Assembly: GCF_004362855.1 (NCBI RefSeq)
Contig: NZ_SNXW01000011.1
Location: 1-64,000, forward strand
Direction of reading: 5' to 3'
Length of the DNA: 64,000 nt
Origin: Aquabacterium commune
GTDB taxonomy: Bacteria; Pseudomonadota; Gammaproteobacteria; Burkholderiales; Burkholderiaceae_C
Part shown: positions 17,975-25,831 of the stretch, piece by piece
Numbering within the stretch: position 1 is the first letter of the stretch
Layout of the letters: every line of letters begins with the position of its first letter
Notes under the pieces: model-generated
What the model saw: only the letters and a program-made list of their open reading frames with translations
What the model was told of the DNA's origin: nothing
The model's database searches: none
Translations under genes and position numbers: made by a program

Positions 17975-19708
17975 ATGCCGATTTTTAATTTTAGGGATGA
18001 AGACGCGCTTGGAAAGGTGGCCTCGGTCGATACGACAAACGTTATTGTAGACGTGGAAAATATCGAAAAACTCAAAAGGTTGCAAGTCAACCATCTGGCC
18101 GTGCTCCAAAGCAGCAGGCCTGGGCAGCATCTCATCGGGCTCATCACACAGGTGACCCGCAAGCGTGCTATGGAGGACATAGCCGATGATGGCATCAGCG
18201 AGCAGACCTCAGAGCTGAACTTGTGCAAAATCGCCCTGATTGGCACGATGTTGGATCGTGATGGAGACAGAGAAAACGTATTTCGCCGCACTCTGGAAAG
18301 CGTTCCAGAAATTGACGCGAATTGCTTTTCTCTGGAGGGCGAAAACCTTACTAGCTTTATGCGTACGCTCTCTAGCGTCTCAGCAGATGGCAATGCCCTG
18401 ACACTGGGGAAATACACGCTAGACGAACACGCTGTTGCGTATCTCAACGGTAATAAGTTCTTCCAGCGCCACGCCTTCATCGGCGGCAGCACCGGGTCGG
18501 GAAAGTCTTGGACGACAGCCAAGATTATTGAGCAGATGGCAGGGCTTTCTACGGCTAACGCCATTGTTTTTGATCTTCATGGTGAATACGCACCATTGGT
18601 GGGCGAGGGTATTCAGCACTTCAAGGTGGCCGGCCCCGCAGATGTGGAGGCAAAACGCACAATTAGCGATGGCGTGCTTTACCTGCCTTACTGGTTGCTT
18701 TCGTATGAAGCGCTCGTATCAATGTTTGTTGACCGGAGTGATCAGAATGCGCCCAATCAGGCCATGATCATGTCCCGCGAGATCAACCAGACCAAAAGAA
18801 AGTACCTAGAGGGTGGAGACCAAAAGGAAATTCTGAAGCACTTCACCGTAGATAGTCCGGTTCCATTCGATCTGGATGTTCTGATGGGCAGACTGAACGA
18901 GATCAACGTGGAGATGATTCCGGGGGCATCGGTCGGCAAAGAAAAGCAGGGGGATTTTTTTGGGAAGCTCGCTCGGATGATTTCCCGCCTAGAGAACAAA
19001 ATCTCAGATAGACGCCTGGGCTTCATGTTCAGTGGCGGCGGAGACGTTCTTGATTTTTCCTGGCTTGAAAAATTCACGACTGCCGTGCTCGGCAGCTCAG
19101 TGGAAAATGGCAAGGCCGGCATCAAGATCATCAATTTTTCCGAAGTACCATCAGACGTTCTTCCGCTGATCGTTTCCCTTGTCGCGCGGGTTACCTTTTC
19201 TGTCCAGCAGTGGACACCATCCGAGCTGCGCCATCCGATAGCGCTTCTGTGTGACGAAGCGCATCTCTACATGCCCCAACGAAACATGGCGGAGTCCGCC
19301 GACGATATCTCATTAGATATTTTCGAGCGTATCGCCAAGGAAGGTCGCAAGTACGGCGTCAGCCTTGTAGTTATAAGCCAGCGTCCATCCGAAGTTAATA
19401 AGACGATGCTAAGCCAATGCAGCAACTTCGTTTCAATGAGACTGACCAACGCCGAAGATCAAGGCGTTATCAAGAGGCTTCTTCCCGATAGTCTTGGCGG
19501 ATTCAGCGACATCCTGCCAACCCTTGATACGGGCGAAGCTTTGGTTGTTGGGGATGCGAGCTTATTGCCAAGCAGAATTAGGATCGATGAACCCAAAAAC
19601 AAGCCGAATAGCGGTACGGTGAATTTCTGGGATGAATGGCAGAAACCAGTCAAGGATAAGCGCTTATCAATCGCCGTCGATAATTGGCGCAAGCAGAGTA
19701 TTCAATAG
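17975..19708 (+). CDS. herA: HerA-type AAA+/FtsK-like ATPase of the SIR2-HerA defence system
   Basis: 577 aa. The N-terminal part (about 1-130) fits the HAS-barrel seen in HerA. The ATPase has Walker A GSTGSGKS at residues 171-178, the HerA element VFDLHGEYAPL near 198-208, Walker B ALLCDEAHLYMP with DEAH at 427-430, and VVISQRPSEVNKTMLSQCSN near the hexamer interface. HerA forms hexameric rings. In SIR2-HerA systems it assembles with SIR2 and both activities are needed for protection. The start is set by GGAAG six bases before the ATG. No nuclease gene (such as nurA) lies nearby, which argues against a repair role. AT-rich codon use matches the SIR2 gene. Confidence 0.9.
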   Translation: MPIFNFRDEDALGKVASVDTTNVIVDVENIEKLKRLQVNHLAVLQSSRPGQHLIGLITQVTRKRAMEDIADDGISEQTSELNLCKIALIGTMLDRDGDRENVFRRTLESVPEIDANCFSLEGENLTSFMRTLSSVSADGNALTLGKYTLDEHAVAYLNGNKFFQRHAFIGGSTGSGKSWTTAKIIEQMAGLSTANAIVFDLHGEYAPLVGEGIQHFKVAGPADVEAKRTISDGVLYLPYWLLSYEALVSMFVDRSDQNAPNQAMIMSREINQTKRKYLEGGDQKEILKHFTVDSPVPFDLDVLMGRLNEINVEMIPGASVGKEKQGDFFGKLARMISRLENKISDRRLGFMFSGGGDVLDFSWLEKFTTAVLGSSVENGKAGIKIINFSEVPSDVLPLIVSLVARVTFSVQQWTPSELRHPIALLCDEAHLYMPQRNMAESADDISLDIFERIAKEGRKYGVSLVVISQRPSEVNKTMLSQCSNFVSMRLTNAEDQGVIKRLLPDSLGGFSDILPTLDTGEALVVGDASLLPSRIRIDEPKNKPNSGTVNFWDEWQKPVKDKRLSIAVDNWRKQSIQ

Positions 19709-19765
19709 TAGAAGTCTGTACCAATCATATTTCGCCGCGGATTGACGCGTAAAGTGCAACACTCG

Positions 19766-19876
19766 TCATGCGTGACGGCACGCCAAGTGAGGGCAACTGA
19801 ATCCCAACCTCTTTCGGAGTCGCATATCCAACTCTCGGGCCATTTCGTCGCATTCAGAATGGGTGGCTTTGCTCAT
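19766..19876 (-). CDS. Possible 36-residue small protein
   Basis: A short frame with an unusually good ribosome site: AAAGGAG with a five-base spacer before ATG at 19876. The predicted peptide begins MSKATHSECDEMARELDMR and ends in CPHLACRHA. It has a short charged amphipathic helix and three cysteines, and no family I recognise. It lies between herA (tail to tail) and the divergent HEAT-like gene. It may be a real small protein, the remnant of a larger gene, or chance. Confidence 0.3.
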   Translation of the reverse strand: MSKATHSECDEMARELDMRLRKRLGFSCPHLACRHA

Positions 19877-19896
19877 GCACACTCCTTTCGGGAAAT

Positions 19897-19910
19897 ACTG
19901 CTAAAGCAGT
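19897..19910. promoter_or_regulatory. Palindrome ACTGCTAAAGCAGT in the divergent region
   Basis: A perfect 6-bp inverted repeat with a two-base centre. It sits 20 bp upstream of the possible 36-residue gene on the - strand and 52 bp upstream of the HEAT-like gene on the + strand. This is where an operator acting on a divergent pair would lie. No regulator that would bind it is evident. Confidence 0.3.
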
Positions 19911-19962
19911 CCGTTGGAGTTCTCGTTCGAGCCCCGCTCCCACAAGTGATAAGGGGTGCGAA

Positions 19963-20622
19963 TTGACATACGAATCAGAAGCCCAGTTCATGGAACGGTT
20001 TCGCCAAAGCGCGGCAGGCAAGGGCGTTGTGGCGCGAGCAGAAGTCGCGAAGCTCGCAAAAGCGAAGCCGAAACAAGCGCTGGAGATCGCGCGGGGCATT
20101 GAGCACCCCTGGTATCGCTGTCAGGCCATCACGTCCGTCGCCGAAGTACATCCTGCGGCCAGCGCCGTGAAGGATTGGCTGCAAGAAGCGATGCAAGCCG
20201 CACAAAGCCAGACAGAGCCGAACCGCGTTGCGTCTGTTGCCAGCTGGCCGCTCCGGGTCCTCGTCAAGGTAGACGAAGCCTCTGCTGCTACGCACACCAA
20301 GGCACTGTTGAAAGTGATCGCTCTGGAACCCCATGGCTTGCGCAAGCTCGATGGACTGAAGGGCATCCTTGTCGCGGTTGCATCATCTGCAGAACTGCGC
20401 AGCTTGACCTTCACCCCTTTCCTGCAAGCAGCGAAAGCATCCCAAGGCTGGCGCACCGAGCGGATCATTGACCTTGTCGCCCGAACCCTTGCACCGTTGG
20501 ACCGAAGCGATGCCATGTCCCTTCTTAGTTCTCGGCCCGCCACCCGTTACACCAAGCGCAGTCGCGCCCTTCTCTCCCAAATGTCAGGTGCCAGCGATAC
20601 AGGTGCGCCGCTGGACACGTGA
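19963..20622 (+). CDS. Helical-repeat (HEAT-like) protein of unknown function
   Basis: 219 aa, starting with TTG at 19963, supported by AAGGGG about seven bases upstream. An ATG at 19990 would give a protein nine residues shorter. The sequence is a series of short amphipathic helices with recurring Ala/Leu spacing (AEVAKLAKAKPKQALEIARG, then WYRCQAITSVAEVHP), like HEAT or ARM repeats. No catalytic motif, signal peptide or membrane segment is visible. It is GC-rich like the core genes, so it does not look like part of the SIR2-HerA cassette although it follows it. Function unknown. Confidence 0.65.
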   Translation: MTYESEAQFMERFRQSAAGKGVVARAEVAKLAKAKPKQALEIARGIEHPWYRCQAITSVAEVHPAASAVKDWLQEAMQAAQSQTEPNRVASVASWPLRVLVKVDEASAATHTKALLKVIALEPHGLRKLDGLKGILVAVASSAELRSLTFTPFLQAAKASQGWRTERIIDLVARTLAPLDRSDAMSLLSSRPATRYTKRSRALLSQMSGASDTGAPLDT

Positions 20623-20667
20623 AGCACAGCAGCCCATCACCTACAGCCTCACACACAGATAACCCAC

Positions 20668-21006
20668 ATGCAAGCCATCGAATGGGCCGACTTTGCCAAG
20701 GTGGAGCTGCGCGTCGGGCGCATCGTCACCGCCGAGCACTTCCCTGAAGCCCGCAAGCCCGCGTACAAGCTCCTGATCGACTTCGGCCCGGACATCGGCA
20801 CGCGCAAGTCCAGCGCCCAGATCACCGCGCTGTACCAGCCGGCACATCTCCTTGGCAAGCTGGTCGTGGCCGTCGTCAACTTCCCCGCGAAGCAAATCGG
20901 GCCGATCATGTCGGAGTGCCTGGTCACAGGCTTCCACAATGCCGAGGGGCACGTCACCTTGTGTGTGCCCGAACATGGCGTGCCCCTGGGCACCAAACTG
21001 TCATGA
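20668..21006 (+). CDS. csaA: tRNA-binding protein CsaA
   Basis: 112 aa, a stand-alone tRNA-binding OB-fold (Arc1p/EMAP-II type). It opens with IEWADFAKVELRVGRIV, the typical first strand pair, then FPEARKPAYKLLIDFG, SSAQIT, LGKLVVAVVNFPAKQIGPIM, SECLVTGF and closes with the loop VPLGTKL. The length matches CsaA, which was described as a chaperone-like protein affecting export and binds tRNA non-specifically. The ATG is well placed after a 45-bp gap. Its stop overlaps the GFA gene start. Confidence 0.92.
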   Translation: MQAIEWADFAKVELRVGRIVTAEHFPEARKPAYKLLIDFGPDIGTRKSSAQITALYQPAHLLGKLVVAVVNFPAKQIGPIMSECLVTGFHNAEGHVTLCVPEHGVPLGTKLS

Positions 21007-21458
21007 GCCTCGCCCCCCTCACCCACCACGGCAGCTGCCTCTGCGAAGGCGTCCGCTTCAGCATCACGGGGCCGCTGGCACCCATCGAGGTCTGCCATTG
21101 CGCGCAATGCCGCCGGGCGCAAGGCGGGCCCTTCGCCACCAACATCCCCGTGGCGACCAGCGCCCTCACCTTCCTGGCGGGTGAACACCTGCTGCAGTCG
21201 CACGCGTCGTCGCCGGGCAAGGAGCGGGTGTTCTGCCGGGTGTGCGGCTCACCGCTGTTCAGCCGTCGGGCCTCGCTGCCGGGCGTGGTGCGCATCCGGG
21301 CCGGCCTGCTGCACGAACCAGTGGCCACGCAGTTGGCCTTCCACGCTTTCACCGCGTCCAAAGCCAGTTGGTGGCCGCTCTCAGACGCCCTGCCGCATCA
21401 CCCCGAAGGGGTGCCTCCCATGGCATCCCGCGCACCCACTCACGCTTCGGACGATTGA
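21003..21458 (+). CDS. GFA family (glutathione-dependent formaldehyde-activating/CENP-V type) zinc protein
   Basis: 151 aa. The zinc-site cysteines are present: GSCLCEGVRFSI near the N-terminus, CHCAQCRRAQGGPFAT, and FCRVCGSPLFSR. The fold is that of Mss4-like GFA proteins. Despite the family name, activity on S-hydroxymethylglutathione is not assured for most members. The start overlaps the csaA stop by four bases (ATGA), indicating translational coupling. The frame is open further upstream, but the domain begins right at this ATG. Confidence 0.88.
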   Translation: MSLAPLTHHGSCLCEGVRFSITGPLAPIEVCHCAQCRRAQGGPFATNIPVATSALTFLAGEHLLQSHASSPGKERVFCRVCGSPLFSRRASLPGVVRIRAGLLHEPVATQLAFHAFTASKASWWPLSDALPHHPEGVPPMASRAPTHASDD

Positions 21459-21464
21459 GCCGCC

Positions 21465-22109
21465 ATGACGCCAACGCGAAGCATCAACAGCCATCGGATG
21501 ACCCTCCTGGGCCTGTCCCTTGTCGCCGTCCTCGGCGCTCTGTCGGGCTGTGCATCGACGACCATCGACGTCACAGGCCAGGCGCTGCAGGCCCCGCTGT
21601 GCGGCCGCGCCTCTGCGGCATCTGCCTCCGCGTCCGTGGCGGTGCTTTGGGGGCCGTTGTGGCGGCCCGACCAGAAGGAGCCCCCGCTGCGGGAGGCCGC
21701 GGCGCTCAAAGGCCTCCAGCAGTTCTTTGCCACCCAGCGCTGCCTGACGGACGTGGCCATCCAGCGCATCGCCATCCCGGCGCAAGGCGAGCTGCTGTCG
21801 GATGCGGCGCTGCTGGACATGGCCAAAACGCTCACGCCCCACGCCAACAAGGTCATCCTGATCGTGGTCAGGGAGCTGGGACCCAAGCTGCGCATCGGGT
21901 TGCCCACGCTGGTCGAAGGCGGCACCGAGGTGGTGGTGGATGTGCGCGTGGTCGATGCCCAGCGCCAGACGCGCGAGGCCACGGTCCAGACCCACTGGCA
22001 AAAGGGTGGGCCGTTCTATGTCAAAGGCGTCAAGTCGCTTGACCAGGACATGCAAGCGGCCCTCGCCAGCGTGTTTGTGGCACCCTTCGCCACATCGCAT
22101 CCGCCCTGA
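21465..22109 (+). CDS. Putative outer-membrane lipoprotein
   Basis: 214 aa. A signal peptide with a hydrophobic core (MTLLGLSLVAVLGAL) ends in the lipobox LSGC, with the Cys near residue 29, so lipid attachment is expected. The residue after Cys is Ala rather than Asp, which favours outer-membrane sorting. The rest (a helix around EAAALKGLQQFFATQRC, strands KVILIVVRELGP and GGTEVVVDVRVVDAQ) has no domain I can name. The start is uncertain between the ATG at 21465 and the internal one before TLLG. It begins seven bases after the GFA gene. Confidence 0.78.
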   Translation: MTPTRSINSHRMTLLGLSLVAVLGALSGCASTTIDVTGQALQAPLCGRASAASASASVAVLWGPLWRPDQKEPPLREAAALKGLQQFFATQRCLTDVAIQRIAIPAQGELLSDAALLDMAKTLTPHANKVILIVVRELGPKLRIGLPTLVEGGTEVVVDVRVVDAQRQTREATVQTHWQKGGPFYVKGVKSLDQDMQAALASVFVAPFATSHPP

Positions 22110-22116
22110 GGCACCC

Positions 22117-22653
22117 ATGTCGTTCACACCCGCCTTCGCCCACCTGGCCGCCGACAACCAGTGGATGAACCGCAAGCTCTACAACGCCGCCGCGGTCCTG
22201 CCCGACGAGGCCTTGATGCAGCACCGTGGCGCCTTCTTCGGCTCGCTGTTTGGCACGCTCAGCCACCTCGTCGTGGCCGACACCCTCTGGCTGCAACGCC
22301 TGGCCCAGCACCCGCCCGGCTTTGCCACCCTGCAGGCCGTGGCGGCGCTGCCCCAGCCCACCGCGCTGGACCAGTTGCCCTGCACCACCCTGGCCGAGCT
22401 GACCGACCTGCGCGCCCTGCTCGACGACACCCTCACCCAGTTCTGCGCAGCCTTGCAGCCGGCGCAACTGGCCGAGCCCTTCGACTACGCCTCGACCAAA
22501 GGCGTGCGCAGCCGCAAGCTGCTGGGCGAGGTGCTGCAGCACATTTTCAACCACCAGACCCACCACCGCGGACAGGCCAGCACGCTGTTCTCGCAGATGG
22601 GCATCGACATCGGCGCCACCGACCTGCTCCTGCTGCTGCCCAACGTGGCATGA
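22117..22653 (+). CDS. DinB family protein
   Basis: 178 aa, a DinB/YfiT-like four-helix bundle with a metal-binding histidine triad: His in GTLSHLVVADTLWLQRL (DinB first helix pair) and the two His of HIFNHQTHHRGQ in the third helix. Such proteins are thiol-dependent or metal-dependent transferases, mostly uncharacterised, and the DinB name comes from a damage-inducible Bacillus gene. The ATG at 22117 is chosen because the domain begins there (MSFTPAFAHLAADNQWMN) and the frame further upstream overlaps the lipoprotein gene. Confidence 0.88.
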   Translation: MSFTPAFAHLAADNQWMNRKLYNAAAVLPDEALMQHRGAFFGSLFGTLSHLVVADTLWLQRLAQHPPGFATLQAVAALPQPTALDQLPCTTLAELTDLRALLDDTLTQFCAALQPAQLAEPFDYASTKGVRSRKLLGEVLQHIFNHQTHHRGQASTLFSQMGIDIGATDLLLLLPNVA

Positions 22654-22699
22654 GCGTTGACACGCCCCCCCCCACAGCGTCCACACCGGAGCCCCCGCC

Positions 22700-23113
22700 A
22701 TGCACATCACCGTCGAAACCACCATCGCCGCGCCCATCGAGGCCGTCTGGCAGGCCTGGACCACGCCCGCTGACATCGTGCAGTGGAACGCCGCTTCGCC
22801 CGACTGGCACACCACGCGGGCCTCGGTGGACCTGCGCGTGGGCGGGGCGTTCTCGTCGCGCATGGAGGCCAAGGACGGCAGCATGGGCTTCGATTTCGCA
22901 GGCACCTACACCCAGGTCGTGCCGCACGAGCTGCTGGTGGCCGACTTCGGTGGCCGCAGCCTGCGGGTGGCGTTCCTGAACAGCCCCACGGGCGTCACGG
23001 TGCGCGAGACCTTCGAGGCGGAAACCACCCACTCCGAAGAGGAACAACGCGCAGGCTGGCAGGCCATCCTCGACAACTTCGCGCGGCATGTCTTGCGCCA
23101 GCAAGGCGCTTGA
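22700..23113 (+). CDS. SRPBCC/AHSA1-type START-like domain protein
   Basis: 137 aa, a single helix-grip (START-like) domain. It opens with ITVETTIAAPIEAVWQAWTT, the standard first strand and helix, then WHTTRASVDLRVGGAFSSRM, FAGTYTQVVPHELL, the strand VTVRETFEAE and the long closing helix GWQAILDNFARHVL. Proteins of this kind bind hydrophobic ligands. Function is otherwise unknown. GGAG upstream of the ATG supports the start. It follows the DinB gene by 46 bp on the same strand. Confidence 0.88.
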   Translation: MHITVETTIAAPIEAVWQAWTTPADIVQWNAASPDWHTTRASVDLRVGGAFSSRMEAKDGSMGFDFAGTYTQVVPHELLVADFGGRSLRVAFLNSPTGVTVRETFEAETTHSEEEQRAGWQAILDNFARHVLRQQGA

Positions 23114-23135
23114 GGCAAGGCCTCAAAATCACGCC

Positions 23136-24983
23136 ATGAGCCCTTCCCTCCCCCACCTGCTGGGCACCGCCCTGCCCATCGTCCAGGCGCCCATGGCGGG
23201 CGTGCAAGGCAGCGAACTGGCGCTGGCCGTGTGCGCAGCAGGGGGCTTGGGCTCGCTGCCCGCTGCGGCCCTGAGCCCCGACGCCCTGCGCGCCGAGCTG
23301 GGCCTCATGGCCACGCAAAGCCAGGGCTGTCCGTGGAACGTCAACTTCTTCGCCCACGTGCCGCCGGTGCCCGACGCTGCGCGCGAGGCGGCATGGCGGG
23401 CCTCGCTGGCACCTTGCTACGCCGAGCACGGCATCGACCCCGCCCGCATCGCCACCGGCCCGGGCCGCAGCCCCTTCAGCGATGAGGTCGCCGAGCTGGT
23501 GGCCCCCTTCCGGCCGCCCGTGGTGAGCTTCCACTTCGGCCTGCCCTCGCCCGCCTTGCTGGCGCGGGTCCGCAGCTGGGGCGCCAAGGTGCTGTCCAGC
23601 GCCACCACCGTCGAAGAGGCGCTGTGGCTGCAAGCGCAAGGCGTGGACGCCATCATCGCGCAGGGCCTGGAGGCCGGTGGGCACCGTGGCTTCTTCCTCA
23701 CGCGTGACCTGTCCACGCAGATGGGCACCTTCGCCCTGCTGCCGCAGATCGTGCAGGCCGTGTCGGTGCCGGTGATCGCAGCCGGTGGCATCGTCGATGC
23801 CCCGAGCGTGGCCGCGGCTTTCGCGCTGGGCGCCGCGGGCGTGCAAGCGGGCACGGCCTATTTGCTGTGCCCCGAGGCCACGACCAGCGCCGTCCACCGC
23901 GCGGCGCTGCAAAGCGAGGCGGCACGCCACACCGCCCTGACCACGCTGTTCACGGGCGGCCCGGCCCGGGGCATCGTCAACCGGGCCATGCGCGAACTCG
24001 GCGCGCTCGACAACCAGGCACCCGCCTTCCCGCTGGCCACCTCGGCCATCGCGCCGCTGCGCGCCGCGGCCGAGCGCGCAGGCCGCGGCGACTTCACACC
24101 GCTGTGGAGCGGGCAGAACGCGAGCGCATGCCGGGCGGTGTCAGCGGCTGAGGTCACACGGAGCTTGGCGCAAGGGGTGCCAGTGCCCGCCCGCATCACC
24201 GCCATCGCCCAAGCCCTGGCCACCGCCCACCGCACCGGCACCGCCTGGCAGCCCACCGGCGGCTGGCCCGAGCTCGGCACGGCCGACGCCTACGCCATCC
24301 AGGCTGCCGTGGCGGCGGAGCTGGGCTGGTTCCCCGATGGCCCGCGGGCCTGGAAGGTGGGCGGCACGGCGGACATCACCGCCGCGCCCTTGCCCGAGGT
24401 GCGGCCATCGCCCGCCGCATCACCTGTCACCTGGGTGCTGCCGGCGGGGCAGGACGAGGTGCTGATCGAGGCCGAACTGGCTTTCCGCCTGGCATCGGCA
24501 CCGGTCGCGCCAACCGCCACGGACGCGCTGGCCTGTCTGGGCACGGTGTGCGTGTCGGTCGAACTCATCGGCACGCGCCTCGCCAATGGCCTGTCGGCCC
24601 CAGCGAACTGGAAGCTGGCCGACCAGGGCGTGCACGCAGGCTTGCTCATCGGCGAGGAGCAGGCCGCTGCGCCTGTCGCAGCCTTCACCGAAGCAGACTG
24701 GCAAGCCCAGGCCTGCCACATCCACGTGCAAGGGGCCGATGGGGCTGTGGCGGTGCACGAAGCCCGCGGCAGCCACCCCGCCATCCTGGCCGGCCTGCAC
24801 CCCTTGGGCACCCTGCCCTGGCTGGCGCGGCATGCCACGGCACAGACCATGGCGCACAGCGGTGGCCTGAACACGGGCGACCTCGTCACCACCGGCGCCT
24901 GGCTGGTGGTCAAGGTGCGCCGAGGCGATGTGGTCGACGTCGGCTTCGAAGGCCTGCCCGGCGTGCGCGTGCACATCGCCTGA
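23136..24983 (+). CDS. Fusion: nitronate monooxygenase domain + 2-keto-4-pentenoate hydratase/FAH-like domain
   Basis: 615 aa with two domains usually encoded separately. Residues 1 to about 345 are a class of FMN nitronate monooxygenase: PIVQAPMAGVQGSELALAVC, GCPWNVNFFAHVP, VVSFHFGLPS, IIAQGLEAGGHRGFF, PVIAAGGIVDAPSVAAAFALGA and GVQAGTAYLLCPE. Residues 350-615 resemble 2-keto-4-pentenoate hydratase (MhpD/FAH superfamily): LATAHRTG, LGTADAYAIQ, the acidic EAELAFRL and GGLNTGDLVTTGAW. There is no stop, frameshift or start-like ribosome site at the junction near 24183. The hydratase metal-site sequence CVSVELIGTRL differs from the usual IE.VDSR, so activity is uncertain. The start is the ATG where the first domain begins. 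Confidence 0.83.
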   Translation: MSPSLPHLLGTALPIVQAPMAGVQGSELALAVCAAGGLGSLPAAALSPDALRAELGLMATQSQGCPWNVNFFAHVPPVPDAAREAAWRASLAPCYAEHGIDPARIATGPGRSPFSDEVAELVAPFRPPVVSFHFGLPSPALLARVRSWGAKVLSSATTVEEALWLQAQGVDAIIAQGLEAGGHRGFFLTRDLSTQMGTFALLPQIVQAVSVPVIAAGGIVDAPSVAAAFALGAAGVQAGTAYLLCPEATTSAVHRAALQSEAARHTALTTLFTGGPARGIVNRAMRELGALDNQAPAFPLATSAIAPLRAAAERAGRGDFTPLWSGQNASACRAVSAAEVTRSLAQGVPVPARITAIAQALATAHRTGTAWQPTGGWPELGTADAYAIQAAVAAELGWFPDGPRAWKVGGTADITAAPLPEVRPSPAASPVTWVLPAGQDEVLIEAELAFRLASAPVAPTATDALACLGTVCVSVELIGTRLANGLSAPANWKLADQGVHAGLLIGEEQAAAPVAAFTEADWQAQACHIHVQGADGAVAVHEARGSHPAILAGLHPLGTLPWLARHATAQTMAHSGGLNTGDLVTTGAWLVVKVRRGDVVDVGFEGLPGVRVHIA

Positions 24984-25030
24984 GCGGTTAACCTTCGCCC
25001 TCGTCGTTGGAACAACTGGAGCAGTCAGCC

Positions 25031-25828
25031 ATGGACATCGGTCAGCATGTGGTGCAGCAGGGCTCGGGCGAGCCCATCGTCCTGGTGCATGGCTCTTACG
25101 CCACCACCTCCACCTGGAAGAAGATGGTGGAGCGGCTTTCGCAGACGCACCACTGCATCGCCATCAAGCTGCCCGGCCATGGCGGCATGCCCGACCCCAC
25201 GGACTTCGCCTCGCCCAGCATCGAGACCGAACTCGCCGTGATCGAGGCCGCGGTGCGCCAGTTCACCGACCGCCCCATCCACCTCGTGGGGCATTCGTAT
25301 GGCGGCGTGGTGGCGCTGGCGCAGGCGTTGAAAGGCTCTGTGCCCGTGTCACGCCTGACGCTGTTCGAGCCTGTGGCCACCTGGGTGCTCGACGTGGTCG
25401 AGGACCAGGCCATGCGCGCCGAACTGGACACCTTCCTGAGCCGCTACCGGCGCGATGCCGCCGCAGGGCAGCCGCACGTGTGCGGCCAGGTCATCGACTT
25501 CTGGGGCGGTGGCAACCACTTCGCGGCGCTGCCCGCCCACATCCAGGACGCCATGGGCACGATGGTGGCCAACAACCTGCGCCATTGGGACATCTGCACC
25601 GTGCCACGGCACAGCCGAGCCGACCTCTCAGCCCTGAACATCCCCACGCACCTGGTGTGTGGCACCCGATCCAACGACGTGGCTCGCGCCATCGTGGACC
25701 ACTTGCACGCCGAACTGCCGTTCAGCCGCCGCACCGACATCGAAGGCGCCAGCCACGCCTTGGTGACCAGCCACCCCGAGGCCTGCCTGGCCGCCCTGCT
25801 CGACGAGGGCTGGCTGGCCGCGGCCTGA
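25031..25828 (+). CDS. Alpha/beta hydrolase
   Basis: 265 aa, alpha/beta-hydrolase fold. It has the oxyanion strand IVLVHGSYATTSTWKKM, the nucleophile elbow GHSYGG (Ser near residue 92), an acid region THLVCGTRSND and a final His in EGASHALVTSHPEACL. Substrate unknown. The ATG at 25031 is preferred over an in-frame TTG at 25007 because GGAG lies nine bases upstream and the domain follows directly. It ends only three bases before the convergent livF, so the two transcripts must overlap or end inside each other. Confidence 0.88.
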   Translation: MDIGQHVVQQGSGEPIVLVHGSYATTSTWKKMVERLSQTHHCIAIKLPGHGGMPDPTDFASPSIETELAVIEAAVRQFTDRPIHLVGHSYGGVVALAQALKGSVPVSRLTLFEPVATWVLDVVEDQAMRAELDTFLSRYRRDAAAGQPHVCGQVIDFWGGGNHFAALPAHIQDAMGTMVANNLRHWDICTVPRHSRADLSALNIPTHLVCGTRSNDVARAIVDHLHAELPFSRRTDIEGASHALVTSHPEACLAALLDEGWLAAA

Positions 25829-25831
25829 GCC

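Noticed and set aside
16850-19960. Insertion sequence or integrative element carrying SIR2-HerA
   Set aside because: The compositional shift is clear, but no transposase, integrase, terminal inverted repeats or target-site duplication could be found by eye.
19963-20622. HEAT-like protein as third member of the SIR2-HerA system
   Set aside because: It is GC-rich like the core genes, separated by 254 bp with its own divergent promoter region, and known SIR2-HerA systems need only two genes.
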